Part shown: piece after piece, positions 15,821 to 22,993 of the stretch
Layout of the letters: each line of letters opens with the position of its first letter
Numbering within the stretch: position 1 is the stretch's first letter
Source: Alphaproteobacteria bacterium
GTDB lineage: Bacteria > Pseudomonadota > Alphaproteobacteria > Rs-D84
Length of the DNA stretch: 34,594 nt
Direction of reading: 5' to 3'
Assembly (NCBI GenBank): GCA_017616975.1
Contig: JAFZXC010000037.1
Coordinates: 1 to 34,594, forward strand
Program-made: the position numbers and the translations under genes
Notes under the pieces: model-generated
Database searches by the model: none
What the model saw: only the letters and a program-made list of their open reading frames with translations
Told to the model about the DNA's origin: nothing

Positions 15821-16522
15821 ATGCCCGATATCCAGATTGGTGGTTTGGTTTCGTTCACAACAATAGACTATCCAGGAAAGCTTGCTGCGGTATTGTTTTT
15901 GGTTGGTTGTCCGTTGCGTTGTGCATATTGTTCGAATCCACACCTGCTGGAAGTGGGACCGGGGGAATATGACCCGGACAAGATTTACACATGGTTGCAA
16001 ACCCGCATTGGCAAATTGGAAGCCGTCGTATTTTCTGGGGGCGAAGCATTAATGCAGGGCGATGCGACCATTTCTTTTATGAAACGCGTGCGTGGTCTGG
16101 GTTTTGCAATTGGACTGCACACAAATGGTTTTTATCCAAAAATGTTGGAACGTGCTGCCGAATATGTTGATTGGATTGGACTTGATTACAAGGCGACACG
16201 TGAAAAATACGAACAACTTGTTGGAAACAGTATTGCATACGATAACATGATTCAATCGCTGGAATTTTGGAAAACAACTGGTAAAGATTTTGAAGTCCGC
16301 ATAACATGCGACCCCAGATTTATCGATAAAAACGATTTAATTGCGATTACAAGCGACTTGAACGCACGTGGCGTATCAACAGTCGCCATTCAAAAATACG
16401 TACCTCATTTCGAAGACGATGCGCATAAAACAACCGCCGATCAACGCAACCAGTTCTTTGAAGATACTGAATTGCGACACAAGATTTCCGCCATGGTTCC
16501 CAACACTGTTTGGCGGGAATAA
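15821..16522 (+). CDS. nrdG: Anaerobic ribonucleotide reductase activating protein (radical SAM)
   Basis: A 233-residue radical-SAM activase that uses S-adenosylmethionine and a [4Fe-4S] cluster to put the glycyl radical on NrdD. The cluster motif CxxxCxxC is Cys30, Cys34 and Cys37 (GCPLRCAYCSNP). VVFSGGEALMQ is the SAM-binding GGE motif. The GGLVSFTTIDYPGKLAAVLF start is typical of this NrdG type. It is the third gene of the operon and is followed at once by a terminator. Its substrate here would be the separate 61-residue glycyl-radical protein. Confidence 0.93.
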   Translation: MPDIQIGGLVSFTTIDYPGKLAAVLFLVGCPLRCAYCSNPHLLEVGPGEYDPDKIYTWLQTRIGKLEAVVFSGGEALMQGDATISFMKRVRGLGFAIGLHTNGFYPKMLERAAEYVDWIGLDYKATREKYEQLVGNSIAYDNMIQSLEFWKTTGKDFEVRITCDPRFIDKNDLIAITSDLNARGVSTVAIQKYVPHFEDDAHKTTADQRNQFFEDTELRHKISAMVPNTVWRE

Positions 16523-16550
16523 AAAAGACGCCCAATCGGGCGTTTTTTTT
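16523..16550. terminator. Intrinsic terminator after nrdG
   Basis: The stem ACGCCC/GGGCGT with loop AATC is preceded by A-rich sequence and followed by TTTTTTTT. It also overlaps the stop of the minus-strand HTH gene and may serve both. Confidence 0.9.
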
Positions 16551-16800
16551 AATCTCTCATTTTATCATCGTCATCTGGAAATAATTTTGCGAAATCAGCA
16601 AATGTCATATGCAAAGAATTTAATACCTTGACCAAAGTGCACATTGACGGCCATCGTTCTTTGCCGGACGGGAAAACCCGTTTGCTTTTGTTAAATGTTG
16701 TCGGGTCCAAACCGCTACGCCGTGCAAGACCAGAAACGCTGACACTATTAACCATCGCCAATTTATCAAAAGCGTGCCATGTCTGCGAATTTGTTATCAT
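16549..16800 (-). CDS. Short HTH (XRE-type) transcriptional regulator
   Basis: An 83-residue DNA-binding protein. VSVSGLARRSGLDPTTFNKS followed by KRVFPSGKERWPS matches the N-terminal HTH domain found in many alphaproteobacterial repressor-like proteins that also carry a C-terminal S24 peptidase domain. The peptidase part is absent here, so RecA-triggered self-cleavage is not expected. The ATG at 16800 follows GGAG with good spacing. A perfect 20-bp dyad at 16819-16838 lies immediately upstream and is the obvious candidate operator for self-control. Confidence 0.75.
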   Translation of the reverse strand: MITNSQTWHAFDKLAMVNSVSVSGLARRSGLDPTTFNKSKRVFPSGKERWPSMCTLVKVLNSLHMTFADFAKLFPDDDDKMRD

Positions 16801-16818
16801 ATTATTCTCCAATTATAT

Positions 16819-16838
16819 TTATACAAACCCTTGTATAA
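16819..16838. promoter_or_regulatory. Perfect 8-4-8 dyad, candidate HTH-protein operator
   Basis: TTATACAA-ACCC-TTGTATAA lies 19 bp upstream of the HTH gene ATG, overlapping TATAAA/TATAAT-like -10 sequences on the minus strand. The size and symmetry suit a dimeric XRE repressor. The rest of 16839-16911 is A+T-rich with nothing else seen. Confidence 0.6.
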
Positions 16839-16911
16839 TTCAAACGGCATTCTAATTATAATTGTTTTTAAGAATAAAATCAACTTGTTTTTGTTGAAAC
16901 CAACGGCCAAT

Positions 16912-16935
16912 AAAAAACCGCCCAAACGGGCGGTT
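16912..16935 (-). terminator. Intrinsic terminator of the gene ending at 16941
   Basis: On the minus strand the stem AACCGCCC/GGGCGGTT with loop GTTT is followed by TTTTATT. Confidence 0.85.
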
Positions 16936-16940
16936 CAAAA

Positions 16941-17204
16941 TTATTTTTTATTATAACTTCTTATTTTTTCCCTTCGGGCTTTTACAACATCTTGCCTGTC
17001 CGCAAAGTAATTTTCCAAAAACAGATATAAATCAGCCAATTCCCCATTTAATTTCTGGGATAACAAATTAAAATCTTTCTTTTTGGCACCACTTGTCGCC
17101 TTTAAGATTCTTTGTTGGTCTGTTAAAACCTGGATTTCACGACAATGATCCAAAATCGCATACATATTAAAATTTTCTGGAAAAGGAAATAAATTTTCAC
17201 GCAT
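16941..17204 (-). CDS. Small hypothetical helical protein
   Basis: An 87-residue, mostly helical and basic protein, not recognised. It begins MRENLFPFPENFNMYAILDH and ends in a Lys/Arg-rich tail (KARREKIRSYNKK). There is no signal peptide or membrane helix. Translation is well supported by AAAGGAGAG 7 nt before the ATG. It lies directly downstream of the structured region at 17218-17376 and of tRNA-Ser, so its mRNA may start in or beyond them. A terminator follows. No function can be given. Confidence 0.6.
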   Translation of the reverse strand: MRENLFPFPENFNMYAILDHCREIQVLTDQQRILKATSGAKKKDFNLLSQKLNGELADLYLFLENYFADRQDVVKARREKIRSYNKK

Positions 17205-17217
17205 TTATCTCTCCTTT

Positions 17218-17376
17218 AAAAAACTGGCGGATGGGGATTCCTGTCCTTGATAAACAATAACCAACCGTAAATGCAAAAATTCTATTAACCATATCCGTTT
17301 TTGCACGGTTGTTAATTGTTCATCTGCGTATTGGTCATGCACAACTTGCGTTGTTCTGACCGATCCCTCCCCATCT
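17218..17376 (-). ncRNA. Candidate structured RNA or leader beside tRNA-Ser
   Basis: No gene covers 17205-17425. The closing stem pairs GATGGGGA (17231-17238) with TCCCCATC (17368-17375). Inside it is a long hairpin: 17253-17267 with 17306-17320 (13 of 15 pairs) continuing into TGCAAAAA/TTTTTGCA around an 18-nt loop. A second hairpin, 17333-17361, pairs GGTCA/TGACC and ACAAC/GTTGT. On the minus strand the structure ends CGCCAG then six T, next to the ribosome binding site of the gene at 17204. It matches no RNA family I recognise. It may be a small RNA or a regulatory leader. Confidence 0.4.
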
Positions 17377-17443
17377 TTTGTTAAAATTAAAAATCCCTCG
17401 CTGATGGATTTTTAAAATTTTAATCTGGCGGATGGGGAGGGAT
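17362..17443. repeat. Long inverted repeat including the tRNA-Ser 3' end
   Basis: ATCCCTCCCCATC (17363-17375) is the exact inverse of the tRNA-Ser 3' segment at 17431-17443. Between them, 17381-17396 pairs with 17406-17423 around a 9-nt loop. A further direct 14-bp copy of the tRNA end (CTGGCGGATGGGGA) is at 17224-17237, matching 17425-17438. These look like partial tRNA duplicates left by integration or slippage. Confidence 0.5.
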
Positions 17444-17515
17444 TCGAACCCCCGGAAGCCTTGCGACTTCAGCGGTTTTCAAGACCGTCGCATTCGACCG
17501 CTCTGCCACCCATCC
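17426..17515 (-). tRNA. tRNA-Ser (anticodon UGA)
   Basis: On the minus strand acceptor GGATGGG pairs with CCCATCC, followed by discriminator G and an encoded CCA (17428-17426). The anticodon loop CTTGAAA gives TGA. The long variable arm is typical of tRNA-Ser, and GGTTCGAAT is the T loop. It lies 93 nt downstream of lgt and may be cotranscribed with it. The gap 17516-17608 holds no supported gene. Confidence 0.95.
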
Positions 17516-17608
17516 TAAACTTTTTCTTTTACCGCTGGTCTTTCAACCTGCGGTTTCTCAGCCAGGGTCACCCATGGTTTTCTCCTTTGCTCGTCGCCTA
17601 TTCTAACT

Positions 17609-18406
17609 TTATTTTTTCTTAAACGCAAATATAAAAATTAATGCACCTGCAATAAACATTACAGTGGACAGCAACATCCCCATGGTCAATCCCCACGATG
17701 TAAGAAAACCAATTTGCGCATCGGGCATACGAAACTGTTCACAGAAAATACGAATAATGGCATAAGACATACCCATAATACCCGACAGTGCCCCTGGATA
17801 TTTACGCAGATTCGTCCAACGATACAATGCCGCCATCAACAAAAGCAAAAATACGCCTTCGCCAAACGCCTCGTATATCGGACTGGGGTGACGTGGAATT
17901 GGGGTTTCACCGTTAAAAACTACTGCCCATGGGGCATCACTGGCCCGCCCCATAACTTCCATATTAATAAAATTAGCAATACGACCAAAGAAAAGACCAA
18001 TCGGCGCAACCACCGACATCATGTCCAAAACAGACATAGTGCGAATTTTATTTTTGCGGGCGAACAACCATGTTGCAACCAACACGCCCACTAATCCCCC
18101 ATGAAAACTCATACCGCCATGCCAAACCGCCAAAATTTCCAATGGATGCATAATAAAAAACAATGGGTTATATAAAAATACATAACCCAATCTGCCACCG
18201 ATTACTACACCCAGAATAACAGCAGTCAGCAAGTCATCCAGTTGCTTTTTATCCATCGATATTGGCGATTTACCAGATGCCAGCATTTTGCGAAACAACC
18301 AATATCCAATTACAAACCCGGCGATATACGCAATTGCGTACCAGCGCACAGGGACACCCATGACACTGAACGCAACAGGTGAAATTGGATCGATTGTTAT
18401 CGCCAT
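17609..18406 (-). CDS. lgt: Prolipoprotein diacylglyceryl transferase
   Basis: A 265-residue inner-membrane enzyme that adds diacylglycerol from phosphatidylglycerol to the lipobox cysteine of prolipoproteins. It has about seven membrane helices. Hallmarks are GGRLGYVFLYNP (70-81), HGGMSFHGGLVGV with His102, GRIANFINMEVMG (141-153) and RHPSPIYEA. It would process the LptE and LptM-like lipoproteins of this window. The start is 3 nt after the stop of the upstream orphan gene, so the two are cotranscribed. GGATAA is a weak ribosome binding site. Confidence 0.95.
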   Translation of the reverse strand: MAITIDPISPVAFSVMGVPVRWYAIAYIAGFVIGYWLFRKMLASGKSPISMDKKQLDDLLTAVILGVVIGGRLGYVFLYNPLFFIMHPLEILAVWHGGMSFHGGLVGVLVATWLFARKNKIRTMSVLDMMSVVAPIGLFFGRIANFINMEVMGRASDAPWAVVFNGETPIPRHPSPIYEAFGEGVFLLLLMAALYRWTNLRKYPGALSGIMGMSYAIIRIFCEQFRMPDAQIGFLTSWGLTMGMLLSTVMFIAGALIFIFAFKKK

Positions 18407-18409
18407 ATA

Positions 18410-18832
18410 TTATCCACGTTGTTTACTAACAATAACTTCGTATTGTTCACGTAATCTACGATACCCTTCTGGATTACAATGTTTCTCTAACAATTTTAAC
18501 ACATTATAACGCAAATTGTTAACATCTTCTTGTTTTGCATATTGAATAATGTTGTTTATTGTGTCGGCTTCTTCGTCTGCATGCTTGCCCAACATTCCAA
18601 CCAGATGCATACGCATGCCACGATAATCACTCTCTATTGCAGAATCACAATTGCTAAGCCATTTTTCACTTGCCTGGGTATTTTTCTTTTTTCTGTCTTT
18701 AAGCATCATTATTTGGTCCATCAAATCCAAGACTTTTTGTGCGCGACCGCTTACTGTAAGTTTACCGATTCCCCATGAATTATGATATGTTGTTTCTATA
18801 TTTAATGCTCCATATGTACTGCCTGTTGACAT
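18410..18832 (-). CDS. Hypothetical helical protein upstream of lgt
   Basis: A 140-residue soluble protein of unknown family. After a short N-terminal strand-like part (YGALNIETTYHNSWGIGKLT) it is mainly charged helices, such as QKVLDLMDQIMMLKDRKKK and NNLRYNVLKLLEKH. There is no signal peptide, membrane helix or known motif. AAAAGGATT precedes the ATG. The stop is 3 nt from the lgt start, so it is the first gene of that transcript. The link to lipoprotein maturation may be only positional. Confidence 0.6.
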   Translation of the reverse strand: MSTGSTYGALNIETTYHNSWGIGKLTVSGRAQKVLDLMDQIMMLKDRKKKNTQASEKWLSNCDSAIESDYRGMRMHLVGMLGKHADEEADTINNIIQYAKQEDVNNLRYNVLKLLEKHCNPEGYRRLREQYEVIVSKQRG

Positions 18833-18862
18833 TATATTAATCCTTTTGTTTTTTTGTTGTTT

Positions 18863-18891
18863 TTGACTTGAAAAAGGAATCCCATTATATT
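18863..18891 (+). promoter_or_regulatory. Promoter of the Bax-inhibitor-like gene
   Basis: TTGACT (18863-18868), a 17-nt spacer and TATATT (18886-18891), with the ATG 31 nt downstream. The ferredoxin gene 23 nt after the first gene probably uses it as well. Confidence 0.6.
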
Positions 18892-18921
18892 ATATATTTG
18901 TCGAATGACAAGGAGAAAATT

Positions 18922-19632
18922 ATGACATCACACAAAAAACCTGTAAAAACTAATGATGGTATGTCAAAATACCTAAGACGTGTATTCACAATAATGTTTG
19001 GTGCGGTGGGGTTGACCGCCATTGCATCGTTTTTAACCATGGCGACACCGTTATGGTCCGCATTGTTCACATCAACGGGGTTATCGGCATTTTATTATAT
19101 ACTGTTGTTTGGCGGCTTGGCGGTTTCCATCTGGGCCCAGGTTCGTGCATTTCATTTAAAACCGGCGTTTGGGGGTGTATTACTGGCACTGTACGCCATA
19201 ATAATGGGCATTGTGTTAACACCGTTGTTGCTGATATCGGTGGTTCAAAATCCATGGACGATTTTGTTCGCATTTATCATTTCTGCGGTAATGTTTGCAT
19301 GCATGGCGATGTTTGGATATAAAACAGTCAAAGACTTGTCATTTTTGGGTTTATTCTTGTTCATGGGCATGATTGGGCTTATCCTGGTGGGGTTGGCTTC
19401 GTTCATATGGCCATCTTTGCTGGGGGGAACATTTGGCACGATTGTATGCTTGATTGGTGTACTGGTATTTGCTCTTTTCACCGCATATGACATGCAGACG
19501 TTAAAGCATGCATATAACTATGTTGGTGACGAAACACAAAAAAATCAATTGGCTGTATTGGGGGCGTTGCATCTGTACATATCGTTCATCGCCATGTTCC
19601 AGTATATTTTAAGCCTGTTTAACCGTGATTAA
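18922..19632 (+). CDS. Bax inhibitor-1/YccA (TMBIM) family membrane protein
   Basis: A 236-residue inner-membrane protein with about seven hydrophobic helices. The pattern fits the Bax inhibitor-1 family: an N-terminal polar tail, YLRRVFTIMFGAVGLTAIAS, and near the C-terminus FALFTAYDMQTLKHAY (the D-x-Q type motif). Family members include E. coli YccA, an FtsH modulator, and bacterial pH-sensitive calcium-leak channels. Which role applies here is unknown. ATG 18922 follows AAGGAG with ideal spacing. Ferredoxin follows. Confidence 0.88.
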   Translation: MTSHKKPVKTNDGMSKYLRRVFTIMFGAVGLTAIASFLTMATPLWSALFTSTGLSAFYYILLFGGLAVSIWAQVRAFHLKPAFGGVLLALYAIIMGIVLTPLLLISVVQNPWTILFAFIISAVMFACMAMFGYKTVKDLSFLGLFLFMGMIGLILVGLASFIWPSLLGGTFGTIVCLIGVLVFALFTAYDMQTLKHAYNYVGDETQKNQLAVLGALHLYISFIAMFQYILSLFNRD

Positions 19633-19655
19633 TAAAAAACTAAAAGGAAAATAAA

Positions 19656-19835
19656 ATGGCGTACAAAATAGACCCATCAAAGTGCATTGGTTGTCACACA
19701 TGTGCTGGTGTTTGTCCGGTTGGTGCGATAACAACGACCCCAGATGGTAAATGCGTTATCGACCCATCAAAATGTGTTTCTTGCGGGACATGTGCTGCAA
19801 TGTGCCCGGTAAATGCAATTGCACCTGAAAAATAA
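19656..19835 (+). CDS. 2[4Fe-4S] bacterial-type ferredoxin
   Basis: A 59-residue electron carrier with two classic cluster motifs: CIGCHTCAGVCP and CVSCGTCAAMCP (each C-x2-C-x2-C-x3-CP). The two halves repeat one another (KIDPSKC and VIDPSKC). Such clostridial-type ferredoxins serve low-potential reactions in anaerobes. Its partner enzyme is not visible here, although reductive activation of NrdG's cluster is one possible use (inference). AAAAGGAAA is the ribosome binding site, and a terminator follows. Confidence 0.95.
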   Translation: MAYKIDPSKCIGCHTCAGVCPVGAITTTPDGKCVIDPSKCVSCGTCAAMCPVNAIAPEK

Positions 19836-19847
19836 TCGGTATTTACT

Positions 19848-19875
19848 GAAAACGGGGCATTTGCCCCGTTTTTAT
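19848..19875 (+). terminator. Intrinsic terminator after the ferredoxin gene
   Basis: The stem AACGGGGC/GCCCCGTT with loop ATTT is followed by TTTATTTT. Confidence 0.9.
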
Positions 19876-19888
19876 TTTAAATTGCCCC

Positions 19889-19916
19889 TTGCAAAATATG
19901 TTTTTAGTTATAAAAT
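19889..19916 (+). promoter_or_regulatory. Likely promoter of the glycyl-tRNA synthetase gene
   Basis: TTGCAA (19889-19894), a 16-nt spacer and TAAAAT (19911-19916), 30 nt before the ATG. No T-box or other leader is seen. Confidence 0.4.
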
Positions 19917-19945
19917 AACCCGGTAATTAAATGGAGTATTAAATT

Positions 19946-21307
19946 ATGCCAGCAAAAACAGTTAATGATATTGTCGCATTATGCAAACGTCGTGGATTCA
20001 TTTTCACCGGTTCCGAAATATATGGCGGACTGGGGGGTGCATATGATTACGGCCCGTACGGTGTGGAATTGATGAAAAACATCCGTAATGCCTGGTGGAA
20101 TTCTATGATTTATTCCCGCAACGACATCGAAGGTTTAGATGCGGCATTAATATCAAACCGTTTAATGTGGAAGTATTCTGGACACGAAGCATCGTTTTCC
20201 GACCCATTGGTGGAATGCAAAAAGTGCGGTGCTCGTATGCGCCAAGACAAAATGCGTGATCCAACAAAGTGTGATAATTGCGGTTCAACCGAAATCACCG
20301 AACCACGTGCATATCAATTGATGATGGGACTTTCCATTGGTGCGATGGCTGATGGTGCAATAAACGCCTATTTGCGTCCAGAAACCGCTACAACAACATA
20401 CGTTAACTTTAAAAACGTCTTAGATGCAAAACCACATAAACTGCCGTTTGGTATTGCCCAGATTGGTAAAGCGTTCCGTAACGAAATTTCTCCACGTGGT
20501 TTTGTTTTCCGTATGCGTGAATTTGAACAGGCAGAAATGCAATACTTTGTAAATCCATCCGATGATGAAAAATACTTTGAAATGTGGAAAGCAACACGTC
20601 TTGCATGGTGGATTGATACACTTGGCATACCGGCCGAAAAATTACGTTTCTTGCCACACGAAAAATTGGCGCACTATGCCAAGGCTGCGGTTGACATTGA
20701 ATACGAATTCCCAGATGGTTTTGATGAAGTCGAAGGTGTTCACAACCGTCAAGATTTTGATTTGGGATCACACACAAAATCACAAGACGAATTTGAAATT
20801 CATGCAAAAGTTCTTGATAACAAAGACAGCACGACAAAATTAGCCTATTCTGACCCACAAAGTGGCGAAAGTTTCATTCCATATGTTATTGAAACAGCAA
20901 TGGGTGTTAATCGTGCTATGTTGGCTGTGATGATTGAAGCATACACCGAAGAAGACCTGGGCGACGGCAAATCACGCATTGTATTGAAATTGAAACCATG
21001 GTTATCACCAGTCAAAGCAGCTGTTATACCACTTGCTCGCAATGTTCCAGAATTGTTGGAAATTTCGAACAATATCGAAAACGATTTGCGCAAACTGGGC
21101 ATCGGCCGTATTGAATTAGAAAACAGTGGCAATATCGGTAAAAATTACCGTCGTCACGATGAAATTGGGACCCCGGTATGTATCACAGTAGACCACCAAA
21201 CAATCGAAGATGGTACTGTCACACTGCGTTATCGTGACACAATGGACCAGGTTCGTGTTCCAATCGCAGACGTTCCATCAAAAGTATTGGAAATTGTAAA
21301 ACAATAA
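19946..21307 (+). CDS. glyQS: Glycyl-tRNA synthetase, single-chain (alpha2) type
   Basis: A 453-residue class II synthetase of the homodimeric kind, not the GlyQ/GlyS two-subunit kind usual in proteobacteria. It shows YGPYGVELMKNIRNAWW (motif 1 region), a Cys4 zinc site (91, 94, 109, 112), motif 2 FRNEISPR (177-184), DIEYEFPDGFDEVEGVHNR and motif 3 GVNR, with an anticodon-binding domain after about 350. Two usually fixed spots differ: RPETAQG is RPETATT (144-150) and VIEPS is VIETA (314-318). Either the glycine pocket is rebuilt, or a second enzyme exists elsewhere. TGGAG precedes the ATG. Confidence 0.88.
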   Translation: MPAKTVNDIVALCKRRGFIFTGSEIYGGLGGAYDYGPYGVELMKNIRNAWWNSMIYSRNDIEGLDAALISNRLMWKYSGHEASFSDPLVECKKCGARMRQDKMRDPTKCDNCGSTEITEPRAYQLMMGLSIGAMADGAINAYLRPETATTTYVNFKNVLDAKPHKLPFGIAQIGKAFRNEISPRGFVFRMREFEQAEMQYFVNPSDDEKYFEMWKATRLAWWIDTLGIPAEKLRFLPHEKLAHYAKAAVDIEYEFPDGFDEVEGVHNRQDFDLGSHTKSQDEFEIHAKVLDNKDSTTKLAYSDPQSGESFIPYVIETAMGVNRAMLAVMIEAYTEEDLGDGKSRIVLKLKPWLSPVKAAVIPLARNVPELLEISNNIENDLRKLGIGRIELENSGNIGKNYRRHDEIGTPVCITVDHQTIEDGTVTLRYRDTMDQVRVPIADVPSKVLEIVKQ

Positions 21308-21334
21308 AAAACGCCCAAACGGGCGTTTTTTTTA
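21306..21334. terminator. Bidirectional intrinsic terminator
   Basis: The stem AAAACGCCC/GGGCGTTTT with loop AAAC lies between the glycyl-tRNA synthetase gene (+) and the glycine-zipper gene (-), with T-runs on both strands. Confidence 0.9.
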
Positions 21335-22984
21335 ATCTTTCACGCTTGGGATAATAACAACATCGTTATAGTAAGACAAGAAACGATCCCCCGTCACACA
21401 ATAAAACTTTTGCAACGAATCTTTGTATTCACGCACCGCAGACACCCAACGTTCATCAATATCACTTTGTGCACCCTGGTACGCAGTAAACGCACCCAAT
21501 GCACCGCCCGCACCAGCACCAACAAGTGTGCTTTTCAAGCGCGCCTTGTTGTCCAAATCAATAACGCCACCATCGTTTGCGCGGTCATCAAATGGAACAA
21601 AATCTGCGACTTCGCCAATCTTTTCTTCGCTGACCCCTTCGGTCTTGTAAGCAAAAACATCATCATGCAAATGAGGCTTTTTCCATTCATTAAAATCTTC
21701 ACGACTGTTGCCAAAGGTTTTTTCTTTGAATTTGTCATCTAACTTCACAGCTGCCGGTCTGCGTTGTCCATCTTCCAATTTTGCTGAAACCACCAACGCA
21801 TAGTGATGATCGTCACTGCTGGACGATTGGGTCGTCATTTTCTTGGTTTTATCAGATGAATCTACATAGAAAACATCGCCATATAACATCGCTTCACGCA
21901 ATTCACTTGCCGACAGGTCTAACAATAATTTCTTATTATTCCAATCGCTTCTGGCATCAATAGAAACCGACCCGATATTCGCCACAGAATCACAGTTTTC
22001 ACCAGCTGCGTCGCATTTCATAACCGTGCTTTTATTGTCCAAATCGACATAGTATCTTGCACAACTGTTACCATTTTTATCGGTACACAACCGACCGTCA
22101 ACGCTCGGGTACAATGGTTTTGAGGGCACGATATAGCCCAACACGCATTTCGTTGTCCCGCATGGTTCAATACGCAACACAGAATCGCCCGCACCTATGA
22201 TATTGCCCGCTGCGGCACCGGCTACTGCATTAATACCCGCAGACATAATCATATTGCCACCTTCGTATCCTGCCAATGCGCCACCGGCACCAATCGCCGC
22301 ACCACCAGCTGCCCCGATAAGCGTATTTGTCATTTTTTCTTTATTAGTACCAAATAATCCGTCTTTGCCGGCTTCGTTTCTGCCACTGATATTGCCACCG
22401 ATTGCACCGACCAATGCTGCTGCCGCTATTTTCATACCGGCATTTTGCTTTTGTTCTTGGTTCATGACTTGTTTAACATCGTCAACCGTTGGTTCTGCGT
22501 CCGCAGGAAAGATAACCCGCTGGGCATCAAGAGTATACGATGCTTCTGGAAATGCAGATATATTACAATTCAGTGTTGAGCCCGCCGCAACATTAGCACG
22601 TGCCAAAACCGCATCGGCACCGCCATTACCCATTTGATATCCACGTAATTCGACAACCGCTGTGCATGTTCGTGCACCACCAACACTTGTTCCCGCTGTG
22701 GGACGAGCCATTTCAAACGAACCATTTGGATAAATCTGTTCGCAAGCTTCTAATTGAGAATCCTCCCCAGAATTATCACCACCTGCAACATCATTGCCAG
22801 ACATTGCCGAAATATCATTCACCGATGCGACCGATGCATTTTGACGCTCCGCCATTTGACTTGCGACATATTGATTTCTTGATGTGTTTCCAATACGCAC
22901 CGCAGAATTAGCATCCCCAGCCGCCAAAATGGCAACCATTCCGGCAAACAAAGAATAATGCATAATCAAATTTTTGCGTATCAT
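21332..22984 (-). CDS. Secreted protein with two glycine-zipper segments
   Basis: A 550-residue exported protein, not assigned to a family. An N-terminal signal peptide ends near ANSA (residue 28). Residues 186-266 are a long Gly/Ala-rich zipper (VGAIGGNISG, then IGAAGGAAIGAGGALAGYEG). A second short zipper lies at 483-506. Such segments insert into or associate with membranes in outer-membrane lipoproteins of the SlyB/OmpA-linker kind. There are about ten cysteines in the exported part. It follows the beta-barrel gene by 9 nt with only a weak ribosome binding site, so it is probably cotranslated and acts in the same envelope layer. Confidence 0.7.
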   Translation of the reverse strand: MIRKNLIMHYSLFAGMVAILAAGDANSAVRIGNTSRNQYVASQMAERQNASVASVNDISAMSGNDVAGGDNSGEDSQLEACEQIYPNGSFEMARPTAGTSVGGARTCTAVVELRGYQMGNGGADAVLARANVAAGSTLNCNISAFPEASYTLDAQRVIFPADAEPTVDDVKQVMNQEQKQNAGMKIAAAALVGAIGGNISGRNEAGKDGLFGTNKEKMTNTLIGAAGGAAIGAGGALAGYEGGNMIMSAGINAVAGAAAGNIIGAGDSVLRIEPCGTTKCVLGYIVPSKPLYPSVDGRLCTDKNGNSCARYYVDLDNKSTVMKCDAAGENCDSVANIGSVSIDARSDWNNKKLLLDLSASELREAMLYGDVFYVDSSDKTKKMTTQSSSSDDHHYALVVSAKLEDGQRRPAAVKLDDKFKEKTFGNSREDFNEWKKPHLHDDVFAYKTEGVSEEKIGEVADFVPFDDRANDGGVIDLDNKARLKSTLVGAGAGGALGAFTAYQGAQSDIDERWVSAVREYKDSLQKFYCVTGDRFLSYYNDVVIIPSVKD

Positions 22985-22993
22985 GTCTTTTTA

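Noticed and set aside
17515..17571. 18-codon frame (GTG start) between lgt and tRNA-Ser, with AAAGGAG upstream
   Set aside because: The ribosome binding site fits a different-frame ATG that stops after five codons, the spacing to the GTG is long, and the frame ends inside the tRNA. Probably chance.
20409..20858. Minus-strand frame of 149 codons in the glycyl-tRNA synthetase gene
   Set aside because: It is antisense to catalytic motifs of a clear synthetase, with no start signals.
22197..22637. Plus-strand Ala/Pro/Ile-rich frame of 146 codons that looks like membrane helices
   Set aside because: It is the complement of the Gly/Ala zipper; low-complexity codons create an apparent hydrophobic protein.
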